Shown one piece after another: positions 35,295 through 47,599 of a stretch of DNA of 64,000 bases. The translations under genes were made by a program, and so were the position numbers. The notes beneath the pieces were generated by a model, which ran no database searches, had not been told where the DNA came from, and was given only the letters and a program-made list of their open reading frames with translations. The DNA lies in the NCBI GenBank assembly GCA_024529925.1, contig JAFEUB010001473.1, positions 124,001-188,000 of the forward strand, read 5' to 3'. This DNA comes from Ophthalmolycus amberensis. Its lineage: Eukaryota; Chordata; Actinopteri; Perciformes; Zoarcidae. Positions within the stretch are counted from its first letter, which is position 1, and every line of letters begins with the position of its first letter.

Positions 35295-38200
35295 GTCTCT
35301 CATTTAGCGTCCTTGTCGGTCAAATAGCCCCCTCGTTTTGGTGGTCCACCGACCGGCGAGAGCAGGTGCACTGGTGGTAGAAGTTGGGCATAGGTGGGCA
35401 GCATCCAGTCAATTAATCATATCTGATAATAGATGTTTCACTATTTCCCTGTACAGAGAATAAATATATTGTTTTGCCACGGAAGCAGATCCAGAAAAAA
35501 ATTGTCCCTAGGAGGAACATAAGATGAATAATAAATTGCTTGGTTAGATAACAGTGTCAAGATTCAAGTCACCGCTGCTCTGTTGTGAATGGCCCATGGT
35601 GTCAGTGGCTCACTGCACGCTGGCACAAACACAAGGCTGCACATTAGGGATGTGTACACTACACATGGTGCCATCAGACCTCGAGACCAGCTGCTGGATC
35701 GTACCTGAATGAGTGTGGAGCTATTTATAAACACACATACAGTAGTCATTTGTGCGTCACCAGTAGCTATACCTTTTGTATGACATCGGCACACACTGTC
35801 TTTTTGCTCTTCTCCTCACCCTCTTGTCTGTCTTCATAATTCATTCCACATCCCTTGCCTCCTCTTCCTAGCTAAATCTGAAGAGTGCTTTACATAATCT
35901 GATATGGAATTATAACATAAACCACGCACTAATCCCTTGTGGGTATCAATTTACAGCATCGCTGTGGATGTCATGGCTGAAAATACGACACAACATTGCA
36001 TGACAGGTTTATGATATTTCTGTGCAAATGTTGATGAAGGAAAGCAGACGTGATCCTGATCAGTTTATCAGGTCCAACATGCATGTGTGCGCAGTTACGT
36101 TGGATGTTTGTGTACACATGATTATTATTAAATCCACCAGATTATACTTGTGTGCAGAGAGCCTCGAGGCAGAAATCTACTCCTGTGTATAGTGTCACAT
36201 TAATGTCACAGCAACAGGCCACCACTTTCTCAGTTGATAAGAGAGATCTAATCTTCTTTATGACAGACACACAAACACAGGCCGTAAGGCATTTGTTTCT
36301 TAACATAGTGTTTCATTGCAAAAACATCTAAATGAGCTTTCAGTGAATGCAGTTTAACACTAACATGTCCATAACAAGCCATCTTACAGGTAGCCGGTTT
36401 TGCACATAGTCATCAGAAATGCTACAGTGTGCTTGTCCTGTTGTTTTGCATGCAGCTCAGTGACACATTATTCTGGCCTGACCCTAATCCCACAGAGACT
36501 CTTTGTGTGTACTCCTTCTCATTGTTCTGCCTGACAGGCTTTGATGCAATGTTAATCTGCAGGTTACAGGTGTGGCCAGCCACGTGTGTGTTGTCACTGC
36601 GTGGCGGGGGCAGGAAACAAGAAAATGAATGGAGTTATGGGGACACACTTATTTTTGTTTGTGCAGTTGCATGCTGCATGCTGAATTTGTTATTTTTGTC
36701 CAGTCCAATTTGTATACCCTTTTCTTAAGTTTGTTCCATGTGCCAACAACTACTGAAATTTACAACCATTCATGGTGCCCAGGGGATGAATTGTGATGAC
36801 GTTGGTGATCACCTAACTTTTATAACTTTTATAAAAATCTGTTGCATGCTGAGTTTGGATTTTTAAGAATTCACGTTTTATGATTCTTTCATTTTGTTTG
36901 CACGTGCTGACCTAAAACAACAAATCATTACGTTATGTATGACACTATTATTGTGCTCTGCCGTGCTTTCGTGATGGCAAACTCTGCCACAGTGGGTGCT
37001 GTACTTTAACATGGCTTAGAGATTCATTATCCGGGCTCTGTCAGCTGCACTTCCTTAATCTTCAACCTCACATGACCTGAAATTTTGCTCGATGATGTAA
37101 ACCATTTAGTTTGTATTTGAAGTACTATGAACTGTCTCTTCCTTCCTTCCTGCTCTCTCTGCTGCGTCTTTCATACACAGTCACATTACATACAGGGAAC
37201 CAGTCTCGTCCTTCATGTAAGTGGGAAAGAGTCTTCCTAATCCTCATGTGTGATTGGCCGACAATGTGATCTGGAGATTTTAGCCAATGACAGAACTCAG
37301 ATTAGGGAGGAAGTCAATCCAACAGAGATTGTACCTTCCCGGTGCAAATCTCACTGATCTATGGATAGAAAACACTGACCGCTCTCTGCCGTGGTGGTTT
37401 TGGGTTTGCCAGGAATTTTGCTGTATGTCTTTCTGGATTAGAAAACAATTGGTTACCTGTTGGCACTGAACTCCTCTGCTGGTGAGTTGACCGCCAACTG
37501 ATTTGGAACAAGGTTAATTAAGTTCAATTTGATTGAAAAGTTGCCAAATTCTCTCTTAGCTGTATCCGGTGCAATAAATGTATTGTGCATTTTTCTTTTT
37601 AAATAAACAACATAACAAAACGAGTAGCCTGAGCTGAGGGATGTGGATCTGGTTGTTCATAAAATAATCGCTCCAAGCTTTTTCCTTTTGCCATGGACTA
37701 TTATATGTTGAAAATGTCCACTTTTCTGTGCACTTGAAGGTATTTACAACAACGTATGCCCTCATGAAAGGTTGAGTTTATTGTGCTCTATGTCATGTAC
37801 TCCTTATGATGCCCTAAATCTATTTGGATAACAATCATAAAACCCAGTGGAGTCTGATGCCAAAGTTGACATTCTCTGTTCAATTATTATTTGCTTAATC
37901 AGGCTAAATATTTTTGCACTGATGTGGACATTTCTCAAACTATGTCTCCTGCTCAGTCTGTCTCTGTCTCTGTCCACAGATTCAGCCAAGAAGGCGCAGA
38001 TAACAGAGGTGAGAGGCTACTTCACGCTACACACCCGTCTGTCTCTGTTGCTTTCTTCTCTTTCCCTTCTTTCATCTGCATTAGTTTGCTGCATTGTTCA
38101 ATCCTTCACCTGTGACTGTGCACAATAAATGCGGAACCTATAACACGTATACATTTGCATTCCCCTTTTTCTCTCCTTGTAACAGATGCCGTCCCCATTC

Positions 38201-41200
38201 GGAGTCGGCCTTGCCAATGAGAAAAAGATTGGCCATAGGAGGGTAGATGCCTCTGGAGAGACAACATATAAGAAGGTCGCCCCTCCTCTTCATCTGTCTC
38301 CTTGTTTTTCTTGATCTTTTGCCTTAAATACTTTTTGTAGGTTTGCTTGGCGTCACAATTTCACCAACTACGTTCCACCCACATCTGAAGGCAACACTAC
38401 TCTGTTGTTCTTTTCTCTGTTCTCTGCCTCCAGACTACCTCCTCTGCCTTGCAAGGGTCCATCCAGCTGGGTATTGGATACACTGTAGGCAACCTCAGCT
38501 CCAAGCCCGAGAGAGATGTGTTGATGCAGGACTTTTACGTGGTGGAAAGCATCTTCTTCCCCAGGTGCGTTTGTATGAGCGTGTGTTTATGTGAGGGCGA
38601 GTGAGTGGCAAGTATCTAATAAACCTTTCTGTCTACTTTAATTCGTCCTGTCTGCGCCATCTTGCTCCTTACAGTGAAGGCAGTAACCTCACTCCAGCCC
38701 ACCACTACCCAGACTTTAGGTTTAAGACCTACGCCCCTGTGGCCTTCCGCTACTTCCGAGAGCTGTTTGGGATCCGACCAGATGACTACCTGGTGAGATA
38801 TTTGTTTTTTCTGATGACTGGTGCTGCATTGTCCGTGTTTTAATGTCTTAATGAGCTGTGTAACTGAAATGTTTTCTGTTATAAAGAGCATCAGCAGTGA
38901 AGTTAATATTTACACGTCAAAATGATTTGCCTTCCCAATGGTTATACTATTGAACTGCTCAACTGGCCAGTTCGTGATATTAGATAGTTGGATTAGAGCC
39001 ATACCGACGCAGTGTAGGTGGGTATTATATAATTCCAAAAGTAATTTCTATTACAATGTCCTTGTCTACACAAAAAGAAAGATCTAATAATATTTCATAT
39101 TTTTTGTGGTGCATTGCATGTTTATTGGAATAAAATATACACACTCACTTATTTTGCATGCAAGAGTGCACACATTCAGTATTTACACACACATTAGCTG
39201 CACGTTACCTGTGCCAGAGGGAGATTAGCAGATTAAAGCTTTCTTTTTTTTAAACAAAAAGTAGCAGCAGCAGACAGAGTAGTTTGTGTTTGCACGTGTT
39301 GCTGGTGGAGGGGTGGAGTACCAGTATAATTGCATGGTTTTGACTAAGTCTCAGAAAGTGAAATTGCTCTGTTAAGTTAACTATATATATATAAGCAGTG
39401 GACACTTTCTCTTACTTCTCAACTCAAGTCTCCAGATTCTAACCAGCTTCTTTAGAACTGGGTTGATTATTATTGCTTCAGGTTTAACACAATTCTTGCT
39501 AGTGCAATGGTATGCAGCATGAGCAAGAAGTGGGTGAAAGTAACATTTCCACAGTTAAATGAGTAACTTCACTGTCGATACTAATACTGCAGTAAGGTGT
39601 AAAAAGACAGTTGACACTCCTAGATGTGTAATTGTTTGCACTCACATCCCATCACGCCTTTTTGTACTTTACACACTTGCCCTTTGAAACAAAGTTCCTT
39701 TTTTGCTGCAGTTGAGCAATGCCATGTGAGTGGGTGGATGTATTAGTCTTTTGCTTTGATTATTTGGAAGCTCTATTGGCTCCAACATTAACAGTGCTAC
39801 GCAGCCCTGCAGTACCCATGAAGTGTTAAAGCTAGGATGAAATTACAAACTCTCGTTAATCAAACACCTGACATGAAATTACATTTTCAAAGACCTTTAC
39901 CAAAAGGACAACGGTTCCTTTAAAACAGGCAGAGTAAGCTTGGAAATTGATAAAGTCTGCTTTTAAGACTTCATGTAGAGACACTTTTTTTCAGTGTCTC
40001 CAGGGTTAGTGATTTAAATCTCTCTTCCTCTGTGTCTGTGCTCTTCTTAGTATTCCATATGTAATGAGCCACTGATCGAGTTGACAAACCCAGGAGCTAG
40101 TGGCTCCATATTCTATGTGACCCGCGATGACGAGTTCATCATCAAAACTGTTCAGCACAAAGAGGCAGAGTTCCTTCAGAAACTCCTTCCGGGGTACTAT
40201 ATGGTAAGTCAAGCCGAGCCCCTCCCTCATCAGAATCAATTCAATCGCCGTTTTCAAATTGTTTTCCATTTTCAACATGTAGTATAGACACATTTGTGGA
40301 CTAAGCAGAGTGTGTAATAGTGTGTGTATTCTGAGATGTTGGTGGGTGGGATGTTTGTGTACATGTGGAAATGCTTAAGAGCTACGCAGCACCTGAAACT
40401 TCTAGTCTTATCTTAATCCTCTTTATCCTACCCCCCTGTTGTTGTCCCCGGTCAGCAGTGACGCCAGCAGATGACTTTGTAATAGATATAAGGGCAGAGT
40501 TTGTACCTGCCCGAGACCTGGGCTAAGTCCTCCTTAATAGGTTAAGCATGCAACCAGTGGAAACACACAAGAGTTGGCTGAGGCTTGTGGAAGGATCACG
40601 CTGTCCTCCAGGTGCATGGTACTGAGGCTGAAACACAAGAAACTAAATGCCTTATTCATTTAATTCTCCCTGTCTCTTCCCCTATGTCTGCTGCACGAAC
40701 CCACATCTCCAGAACTTGAACCAGAACCCCCGTACTTTGCTGCCAAAGTTTTTTGGCCTCTACTGCGTCCAGTGCGGGGGCAAGAACATCAGAGTTGTTG
40801 TGATGAACAATATTTTACCACGCTCTGTACGCATGCACCTCAAGTTTGATCTGAAGGGCTCCACGTACAAGAGGCGAGCGTCCAAGAAGGAAAGAGAAAA
40901 GTCCAAACCCACTTTTAAAGACCTGGACTTTCTGAATGACGTTCCTGAAGGCCTCACTCTGGACCAGGACACACACAGCGCTCTAGTCAAAACTCTGCAG
41001 AGAGACTGTCTGGTGAGAAAAGAAGAGCGGGGAGATTGATGAGTAGTACTTTGTAAAAGTAGATTAACGCTGGGCATTTTATTTGAACAAAGCAGCACAG
41101 CCAACTACACATTAACTCTTTGTTTGCTCAGTAGTTGAAGAATAGATGAAGAGAGGGGAGAGAAAAAATGTTGTAAGCAACATTTGAAGCTTGAAAAATA

Positions 41201-44200
41201 TAATATGTAATTTTGGAATATCATGTGTATGTTTCATGTCAGGTTCTGGAAAGTTTTAAGATTATGGACTACAGTTTGCTGCTGGGGGTCCACAACAAAA
41301 CACAAGCCAAGCGAGAGCACCAGTCTCAGGGTTCACCTCCGGGAGGTGGGGACGAAAAGAGGCGTGCAGCTCAGAAAGCCTTGTATTCCACTGCCATGGA
41401 GTCTATACAGGGAGGCTCCACATGCAGGGACACACTGGACCACGATGACACGTTAGTCACCATTCATAACCTTTGACCTGTTTGCCCTCATCGTCACATT
41501 ACATTTACAAACGGTGTTAATGTTCTCCTATCTGCCTGTAGTATGGGTGGTATTCCAGCGGTGGGCAGTAAAGGAGAGCGCCTCCTGCTCTTCATTGGAA
41601 TCATTGACATCCTGCAGTCCTACAGGTAGGCATGAAAACAAAAAAACATCAGAAGTTAAAGGTGCCATGTAAATATATGCAGGGGTGGGAGTAGTTGCTT
41701 AGTTTGTACACGCATTACACTTTACTTTCTATTGCAAGATAGTTTCCGACTGGGAAAAATTCCTGTGAACGCCCCTGCAGGTCCGAACAACAACTTAAAA
41801 ACAGCTGACGTGTTGTTTACACATCTTCTTTGTAGTGTCTATGTTGTTACCGCATTATGACTTAAAGCTCAAAACCACACTGAAGTCTACATGAATTGTT
41901 TCTAATGTCACATGCGTGATATTTACAAGGTTGTTTTAAAAACTCAGAACTGAAAAGCGATGCTTGTTTTCCAGCATAAAGAAAGCTTTCAGAGTTTCCC
42001 ACAGTGTCCGATGTCTTCACCCTGAACCTCTACTGCCTCCTCAGTCTGATGTACTGTGTGAAGGTTGCTCTCGTAATCAGTCTGCCCTTCATCGGGTTTT
42101 TCAGGACACCTTAAATGAGGATTGCTCTCTGGCTTCAAAGTCAGGAAATGATTAGTTTTAGGCAGACAGTAATCCAGGCATTATGTGTCTGCAAGGAATA
42201 TTAAAAGATGGAGTGAGATCATAAGGGAAAAAACCAATCCCAGACTTGTCAGACTGTTTTTAATCAAATACTAATGAGGAGACACATAACAGCTATTCAA
42301 GTGGTAATCCTTTAAGACTTCAGTCTTGGTTGATTTAGAATTGTTATTCGATTGAAAACAAAGAATTGAGCTTTGAGTTTAGCAGTCGAGAGTCTTTGGC
42401 TGCATACAAAACTCAATACCAACAAATATTGTGCAAAGGAGGGAATGTCGCCACAGACACCTAGTTCGTAATACTACAAATATTGCAATACTTTCATCAG
42501 TGGGACATATAGGCTCAATCACCATTGTGTTACCTCGAGCAGCAAAATACAATTACTTACTTTAAGTGTTGACATAAGAAATGTGTGTGGTGCAGAGCAT
42601 AAAACCCAGTCTTTTAAAACAGATCTTTTTAATGCACACATCGTGAGTGGGGCTGGAGCTGCCAGGTAACCACAGTAAGTCACGGACTGAGTTTAACTAA
42701 ATAATTCAATTGTCTTGTCTGACAGAATGATCAAGAAACTGGAGCACTCTTGGAAGTCCCTCATCCATGACGGGGTGTGTAGCTTTCACATAACTCTTTA
42801 TGTAATGTAATAGTCTGTATCCAAGCAAGACAAACCTCACCAAATGGTATTTGTTTTACCTTATTTTGTCACTGTGTCTTTTATGTAATAAGTGTAGCAC
42901 ATTAATGGCATTATGTATGAATAATTAAAACTAAGTCTTTTTTTTATTGTCCCACAGGACACGGTGTCCGTTCACAGACCTAGTTTCTATGCTGAGAGGT
43001 TCTACAAATTCTGTAACACCATCGTCTTCAAGAAGAGCAGCTGTGAGTTTACAAATGTGCAGGAGCCATAGACTCCTGTAGTGGATTATGTTTGATGACA
43101 ACAATGCCAATAAGGCAAGGCAAGGCAAGGCAAGTTTATTTGTATAGCACATTTCAACAACAAGGTAATTCAAAGTGCTTCACATGAAACCATTAAAAGC
43201 ATAAAGGCAAAAGTAAAGGAGATTTAAAACATACATTGAAACAATAATCGATGTCTCCCTGAGACATTACGCTGCACGCAATCAACCATACACTGCCGCA
43301 ATTCTGCAATTACTCGCACACAAACCACGTCTGGAAAAGATCTCTGCCGATCTGCGTTTTATAGTGTACGCCTTGCACGAACTCGGTCCCGGAGGAAATG
43401 GCGATATGTTGTGCACTTACAATAAGGCATAACTATTTAGTTTTCCTCCGTATTAATTACAGGAACGCTTTACTTTTTGGAATGAGAGCAAATGTAAACG
43501 ATCCCTTGCTGTTACAGCATTGCGGTCGTCTCCATCTAAGAGAGGACGAGGGGCTCTCTCCATGTCCAAGTCCAGTGCAGGAACGGGTTCGAGTGAGAGG
43601 CGTCCCTCTGTGAGTGATGAGAGGCAGGAAAACCTGGACGACTTGGAGAACCTACGAGGAGATCGCAGCTTCATGCTGGAGGACAATGGTAGTTAGCTTC
43701 TAGTAAACTTCTAGTAAACTTCTAGTAAACACGGTAAACACAGGGTTCATTAAAGGATGCCGGTTTCCTTTCAAAGTGAAAATGGGATGCTTACCAAACA
43801 TCTAAACCCAGTATAAGATTGATAGCCCTCTGCCCTCATCAAAGCTAGTGAGGAAAAGCACTTTATAAAATAAACAGTCAACGTGTGAGTGCCGGTTTTC
43901 CCTTGTTACGTTGTGTCTTTCTGAACTTGGCACAAAAAAGGTTTCACTTGTCTGCCACTGAGCTCCATTTTCTCTTTAAATTAAATCAGGCGAGCCTTTA
44001 ATGATCCCTGTGGAGAAATGCAGGTGCAGCAGCAGTATAGTAACAACAGAATCAAAGTAAAGGTCAAACCCTTAACAAATCAAGACTAGATATGTGTTGA
44101 TAGATGCTGTAGAAAAGTCTAATGTTAGGTGTCGGAGCATGCATTATTTGCTGCCCACACCCAACAGAATGTGACCATGTGAATACAACTTGTGCAAGCG

Positions 44201-47200
44201 ATCCACAGCCTTGTAAATGTCCTACTGAATATAAAAGCCCTGGTCACATGTACGGCTTTGAGTGCAGTACACAATTAGATGGCAGTGAACTTCAATGAAG
44301 GTTCAAAGGACTTTGTGGTACAAGCACACGTACAATTAATTCAGTTGATTCATTTCATAGTGTATTTTCATTTCTCATATTTAATGATCATCTTGGTTGA
44401 TTATGCCTCTCAGGGAGAGAGCCACCCTGCACTCCTCCTTCCTTTGAAGATGCTACCACAGCTTCTATCGCCACCACTCTCTCCTCTAACAACTCCTTAC
44501 CCACAACCCCCTTCGATACACCAGAGCACCCACGCTACCGGAGACAAATGCTTTCCCCAAGTGTGGCCAGGTGAGAATAATCCTATGAATATACAATGAT
44601 GCATCTATAATGATGATATTTTGTGGGGGGAAAAAGTACTGTGTGCGCTGTCCCTTCTGATTTCACACCCTTTATTGTCATGTGTACTTTCAGGGTACAG
44701 AGAGAGGTAGTTGAGATTCATGGGGAGAAGCAGGACACAATTACAGTGGAGGTGGAGCTCAGGTACACGTGCATAAAACAATACCATCGTGCAACGTTCA
44801 TAGCAGCCTGTGTAACAGTATTTTAACATTGCTCTTTGTGTTTCCTACAGTAAAATCCCAAAGAGCACTGAGCTCACACAGATGACAGAGATGACCAGCC
44901 ATCTGTCACCTGATCACCAGCTCCATGCCACTGCCTCATCCACCCCTCCTCCCTCTCTTAGTCCATCCCCAGCATATTCCTCCTCCACCCTTCCTTCTTC
45001 CTTTGTGTCTTCCTCCTCCGCTGCTCCATCAGCTAGCCAGTCATCCTCCACGCTTGCTTCATCCATCTGTCCATCCACCAAACCACTCACCTCTCCCGCC
45101 GCTGCTCAGTCGTCCACTCTTTCTTCTCCAATCTCTCCTTCAGCTGCTCAATCCAAACTTCTCACTTCAGCTCCAAACACCTCCACCCTCCCACCTGGCT
45201 CAGTGTTTTCTCCCATCTGCCCTGCGTCTTCTCACTCCTCCACCCAGAGCTCCTCTCACCATCTCCCCTCGACCCCTCCCTCCTCCCACCCTCCAAGCCC
45301 CCAGGTGCCTCAGCAGGCGCTGCAAACACCGTGCAATCAGCTGTCTGTGTCCAGCAGCCACAACTCTTTGGATGGAGAGGTGCAGGTGTCTGACATCTAC
45401 TTTGTAAGTCCCCATTAGCTAATGTCAGTGCTTTGTGTTTTTAAATTTTTTCAGATGACATTAAAAAATGTGTCAAGTAGTAAAACAAAAAAGAATGAAC
45501 TGAAAGTTGCATTATTACGGGATCTGATGTATCAGTACACATTCTTATGACACTGGTCAGTGAATTGGAGAAAGCTGTCTTTGGTTTGCTTTTGTTGACA
45601 GTCCTCTTCCCAGAGAGAAAAGGTAATTTCCCTTCTCTTGTTTTTCTTTGATCTACTGGGTCTCTCGCAGTGGCTCAGTCAGGACAGCGTGATAGAGTTA
45701 TGATGGTGAGGGGGTGTGTCTTGCAGCGTGCACGTACTATGGGGCTGCTCTTGCTGTCCAAAACGCTTTTATCCAAAGCACGAGGCTGCCACTGGTCATA
45801 GTTCATGCTTTTGAATAAAACTCTAGGTTTGTCTTTCCTGCACAGCATGATGTTTGTAGATCTATATTCTGCATTCATGCATCATGTCGGTGTCATGCAC
45901 AGCCCTCCATAATCCTCTCTCTCTGTTTAAATGTGTCTTACATTATATTATTCATTCTCCATTTTCCACTTCCTTTTCTCTCTCTCTCCTCGATCATAAC
46001 TGCTTCTCTCTTCTCACATCTTTGCTCATAGTTCTCCTCCACTGTCTAACAATTCATTCATTTTTCTTCATTTTTCCTGTGCACACACACTATATGCATT
46101 TGTGTGTTCATTTTGTGTGTGTCCATCCATCCACCCATCAGTATGCAGATGGCAGATATTGGGTGTACTCCCCTGTTCTTGGCCGTCGTAAGCTAAACTC
46201 TAGCTTGAGTTACAATGTAAGTCACCACCAAAGTAGTTGGAGTCATTTGTCCCCCGCACCATGGCATTGCTGGTCACTGTTCCCTTGGGACTGTCACAAG
46301 CACAACTTTATTTAGTGTCAAGGATTGCAAAAAAAGACATTGCATATTAATAACTCCAGCTTCTGAAGGGCCATTACATGCATTTCAATGGAGCATGCAT
46401 CTTTTTGCAACGGCAATTTAATTATTTGAGGAACTTTGACCTGCAGTCACTTAACTGTAGCTAGCTTGTATTGGCTTTGTGCTAATAGATCCATCGAGCC
46501 TTCGCCCTGTAGCACTCAGGTAGATTAATGTTGTCAGTGCTTTGCTAGGATGAGATCTTCCTTTCTGACACTGGAAATCACCTGTTTATTAAGCTGAATT
46601 CGTTTTAAAGCCCCTGGAAACATGGTTTCAATTATTGATACATTAATTTCATTTCTTATGTGTAATAACCAAAACCGTTCTGACTTTGACAGAAAGTTGT
46701 GTGTCTATCGAGGATCCCATCTGTCACGATAAGACGCTGATTGGGAAAATGTGATTTTGGGGTCTTTGAAGTAAACCAGAATATCCAGATTATATCATCC
46801 CTTAACTGAGACCCTGCAGATTTTAGTTAGCAAATTGTCTTTTTAAACAGGAATCATAAACTGACCTGATTACTCATCTGTGTGCATCTTGGTGACCCCA
46901 AAATGCTAAATTGTACCGGGCTGCTCTAAACCATTCAGTGAGTGGGGAGTATCTTTATTGATTATTCTGTCCCCTGCTCTCCTCTCATTTCTCTCCTCTC
47001 TTCTTCTGCTGCCCTCTGCTGCCTGTGTTCGATAACAGCAGACTCAGGAGGACCGGGGCTGGGTGTACTCTCCTCTGCACTACGGCTCGGAGTCCAGAAG
47101 GGGCTCAGACGGGGAGAGTGAGACAGTAGGTGTACAGTCCACTAATTATTCATCGTCAACTCACAGAACCGAAATGAAGTGAATTAACTGTATGTTTTGC

Positions 47201-47276
47201 TGTTCTCCTCTCAGCATTCCTCCTACTCATTCTCTTTTTCTCTCCCTCTTTCTTTGTCTCTCTGCTCTCTCAGTAA
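35192..47276 (+). CDS. pip5k1c: PIP5K1C, phosphatidylinositol-4-phosphate 5-kinase type-1 gamma
   Basis: Makes PI(4,5)P2 at focal adhesions and synapses. Exons with matching phases: 37980-38008, 38186-38275, 38434-38564, 38675-38792, 40051-40203, 40713-41012, 41243-41451, 41542-41625, 42726-42774, 42958-43042, 43518-43688, 44414-44570, 44694-44762, 44851-45403, optional 46142-46216, 47039-47125, then TAA at 47274-47276. Exon 1 is tentative. Kinase signatures: SGETTYKK, DEFIIKTVQHKEAEF, FDLKGSTYKRRAS, FKIMDYSLLLGVHN, IGIIDILQSYR, and the activation segment DGDTVSVHRPSFYAERF. The tail holds CTPPSFEDATTASIATTL (gamma-type) and WVYSPLHY, the talin/AP2 site. About 800 residues against 668 in human, mostly from a Ser/Pro-rich exon of 553 bp. 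Exon 38186-38275 has a weak donor, GTCGCC. Whether this is the a or b fish copy is not visible. Confidence 0.93.
43113..43200 (-). mobile_element. 3' end of an L2-clade retroelement in pip5k1c intron
   Basis: Read on the minus strand it ends in GTGCTATACAAATAAA followed by four CTTGC/CCTTG pentamers. This is the 3' terminus of a fish L2-type LINE or a SINE sharing its tail. It is 5' truncated, and its left limit is not clear. Confidence 0.65.
44851..45403 (+). CDS. pip5k1c Ser/Thr/Pro-rich tail exon
   Basis: A 553-bp exon from acceptor TTTCCTACAG to donor TTT|GTAAGT. After SKIPKSTELTQMTEMTSHL it is almost all Ser, Pro, Thr and Ala up to QVSDIYF, which matches the human DIYF junction. It codes for a disordered linker between the kinase core and the talin/AP2-binding end. 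The corresponding human linker is shorter and acidic rather than Ser/Pro-rich. Confidence 0.85.
45602..45622 (+). CDS. possible 21-nt microexon of pip5k1c
   Basis: A pyrimidine-rich acceptor, TTTTGTTGACAG, precedes TCCTCTTCCCAGAGAGAAAAG, which is followed by GTAATT. Its length keeps phase 0 with both neighbours and would add SSSQREK. No known mammalian counterpart comes to mind, so this rests on splice signals alone. Confidence 0.3.
46142..46216 (+). CDS. pip5k1c cassette exon with a second WVYSP motif
   Basis: A 75-bp exon, phase 0 on both sides, acceptor CCACCCATCAG, donor AAT|GTAAGT. It codes for 25 residues starting YADGRYWVYSPVLGRRK. It corresponds in position and content to the 26-residue insert of the human gamma i3 isoform, which also contains DGRYWVYSP. 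Inclusion places two WVYSP peptides in tandem. Confidence 0.8.
47039..47125 (+). CDS. pip5k1c talin/AP2-binding exon
   Basis: An 87-bp exon with acceptor AACAG|CAG (tandem NAGNAG, so a 3-base shorter form from 47042 is possible) and donor ACA|GTAGGT. It codes for the conserved WVYSPLHY and ends GSDGESET, like human SDGESDT. The stop codon is the first codon of the next exon (CAG|TAA at 47274). Skipping this exon gives the short isoform. Reading through the donor would add 18 residues. Confidence 0.88.
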
Positions 47277-47556
47277 CTCACAGTGGAGACAGCAGTGGTG
47301 GGTGGAGCCAGAGGCTGTCCCCATATACAGACGCTGTGAGGTTCTAATAACAAAGCCACCCGGACGACAATTAATGCTAGTTGCCCAGGCTGCATGTGGG
47401 AGCTTGCTTTGCCAACAGAGACTAAAGGAATTAACTTAAAAGCATTAAAGTAAACACCAATACAGTCATGCATACATTCAAACAAACACACATACATAAA
47501 ATGTTATGGGGAAAACAAATCAACTCCTGGACAATCTGACTGATATCAAGCAGAGA

Positions 47557-47562
47557 AATAAA
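47557..47562 (+). terminator. candidate pip5k1c polyadenylation signal
   Basis: AATAAA 281 bases after the TAA at 47274. Mammalian PIP5K1C has a much longer 3' UTR, so further distal signals may also be used. Confidence 0.45.
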
Positions 47563-47599
47563 GTTTAATCACATGATAAAATGTGCTGAGTGACACTGT

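Noticed and set aside
44925..45407. 160-codon Pro/Leu-rich frame overlapping the pip5k1c tail exon
   Set aside because: It is a shifted frame of the Ser/Pro-rich exon. Only the frame giving QVSDIYF at the donor joins neighbours in phase and matches homologues.
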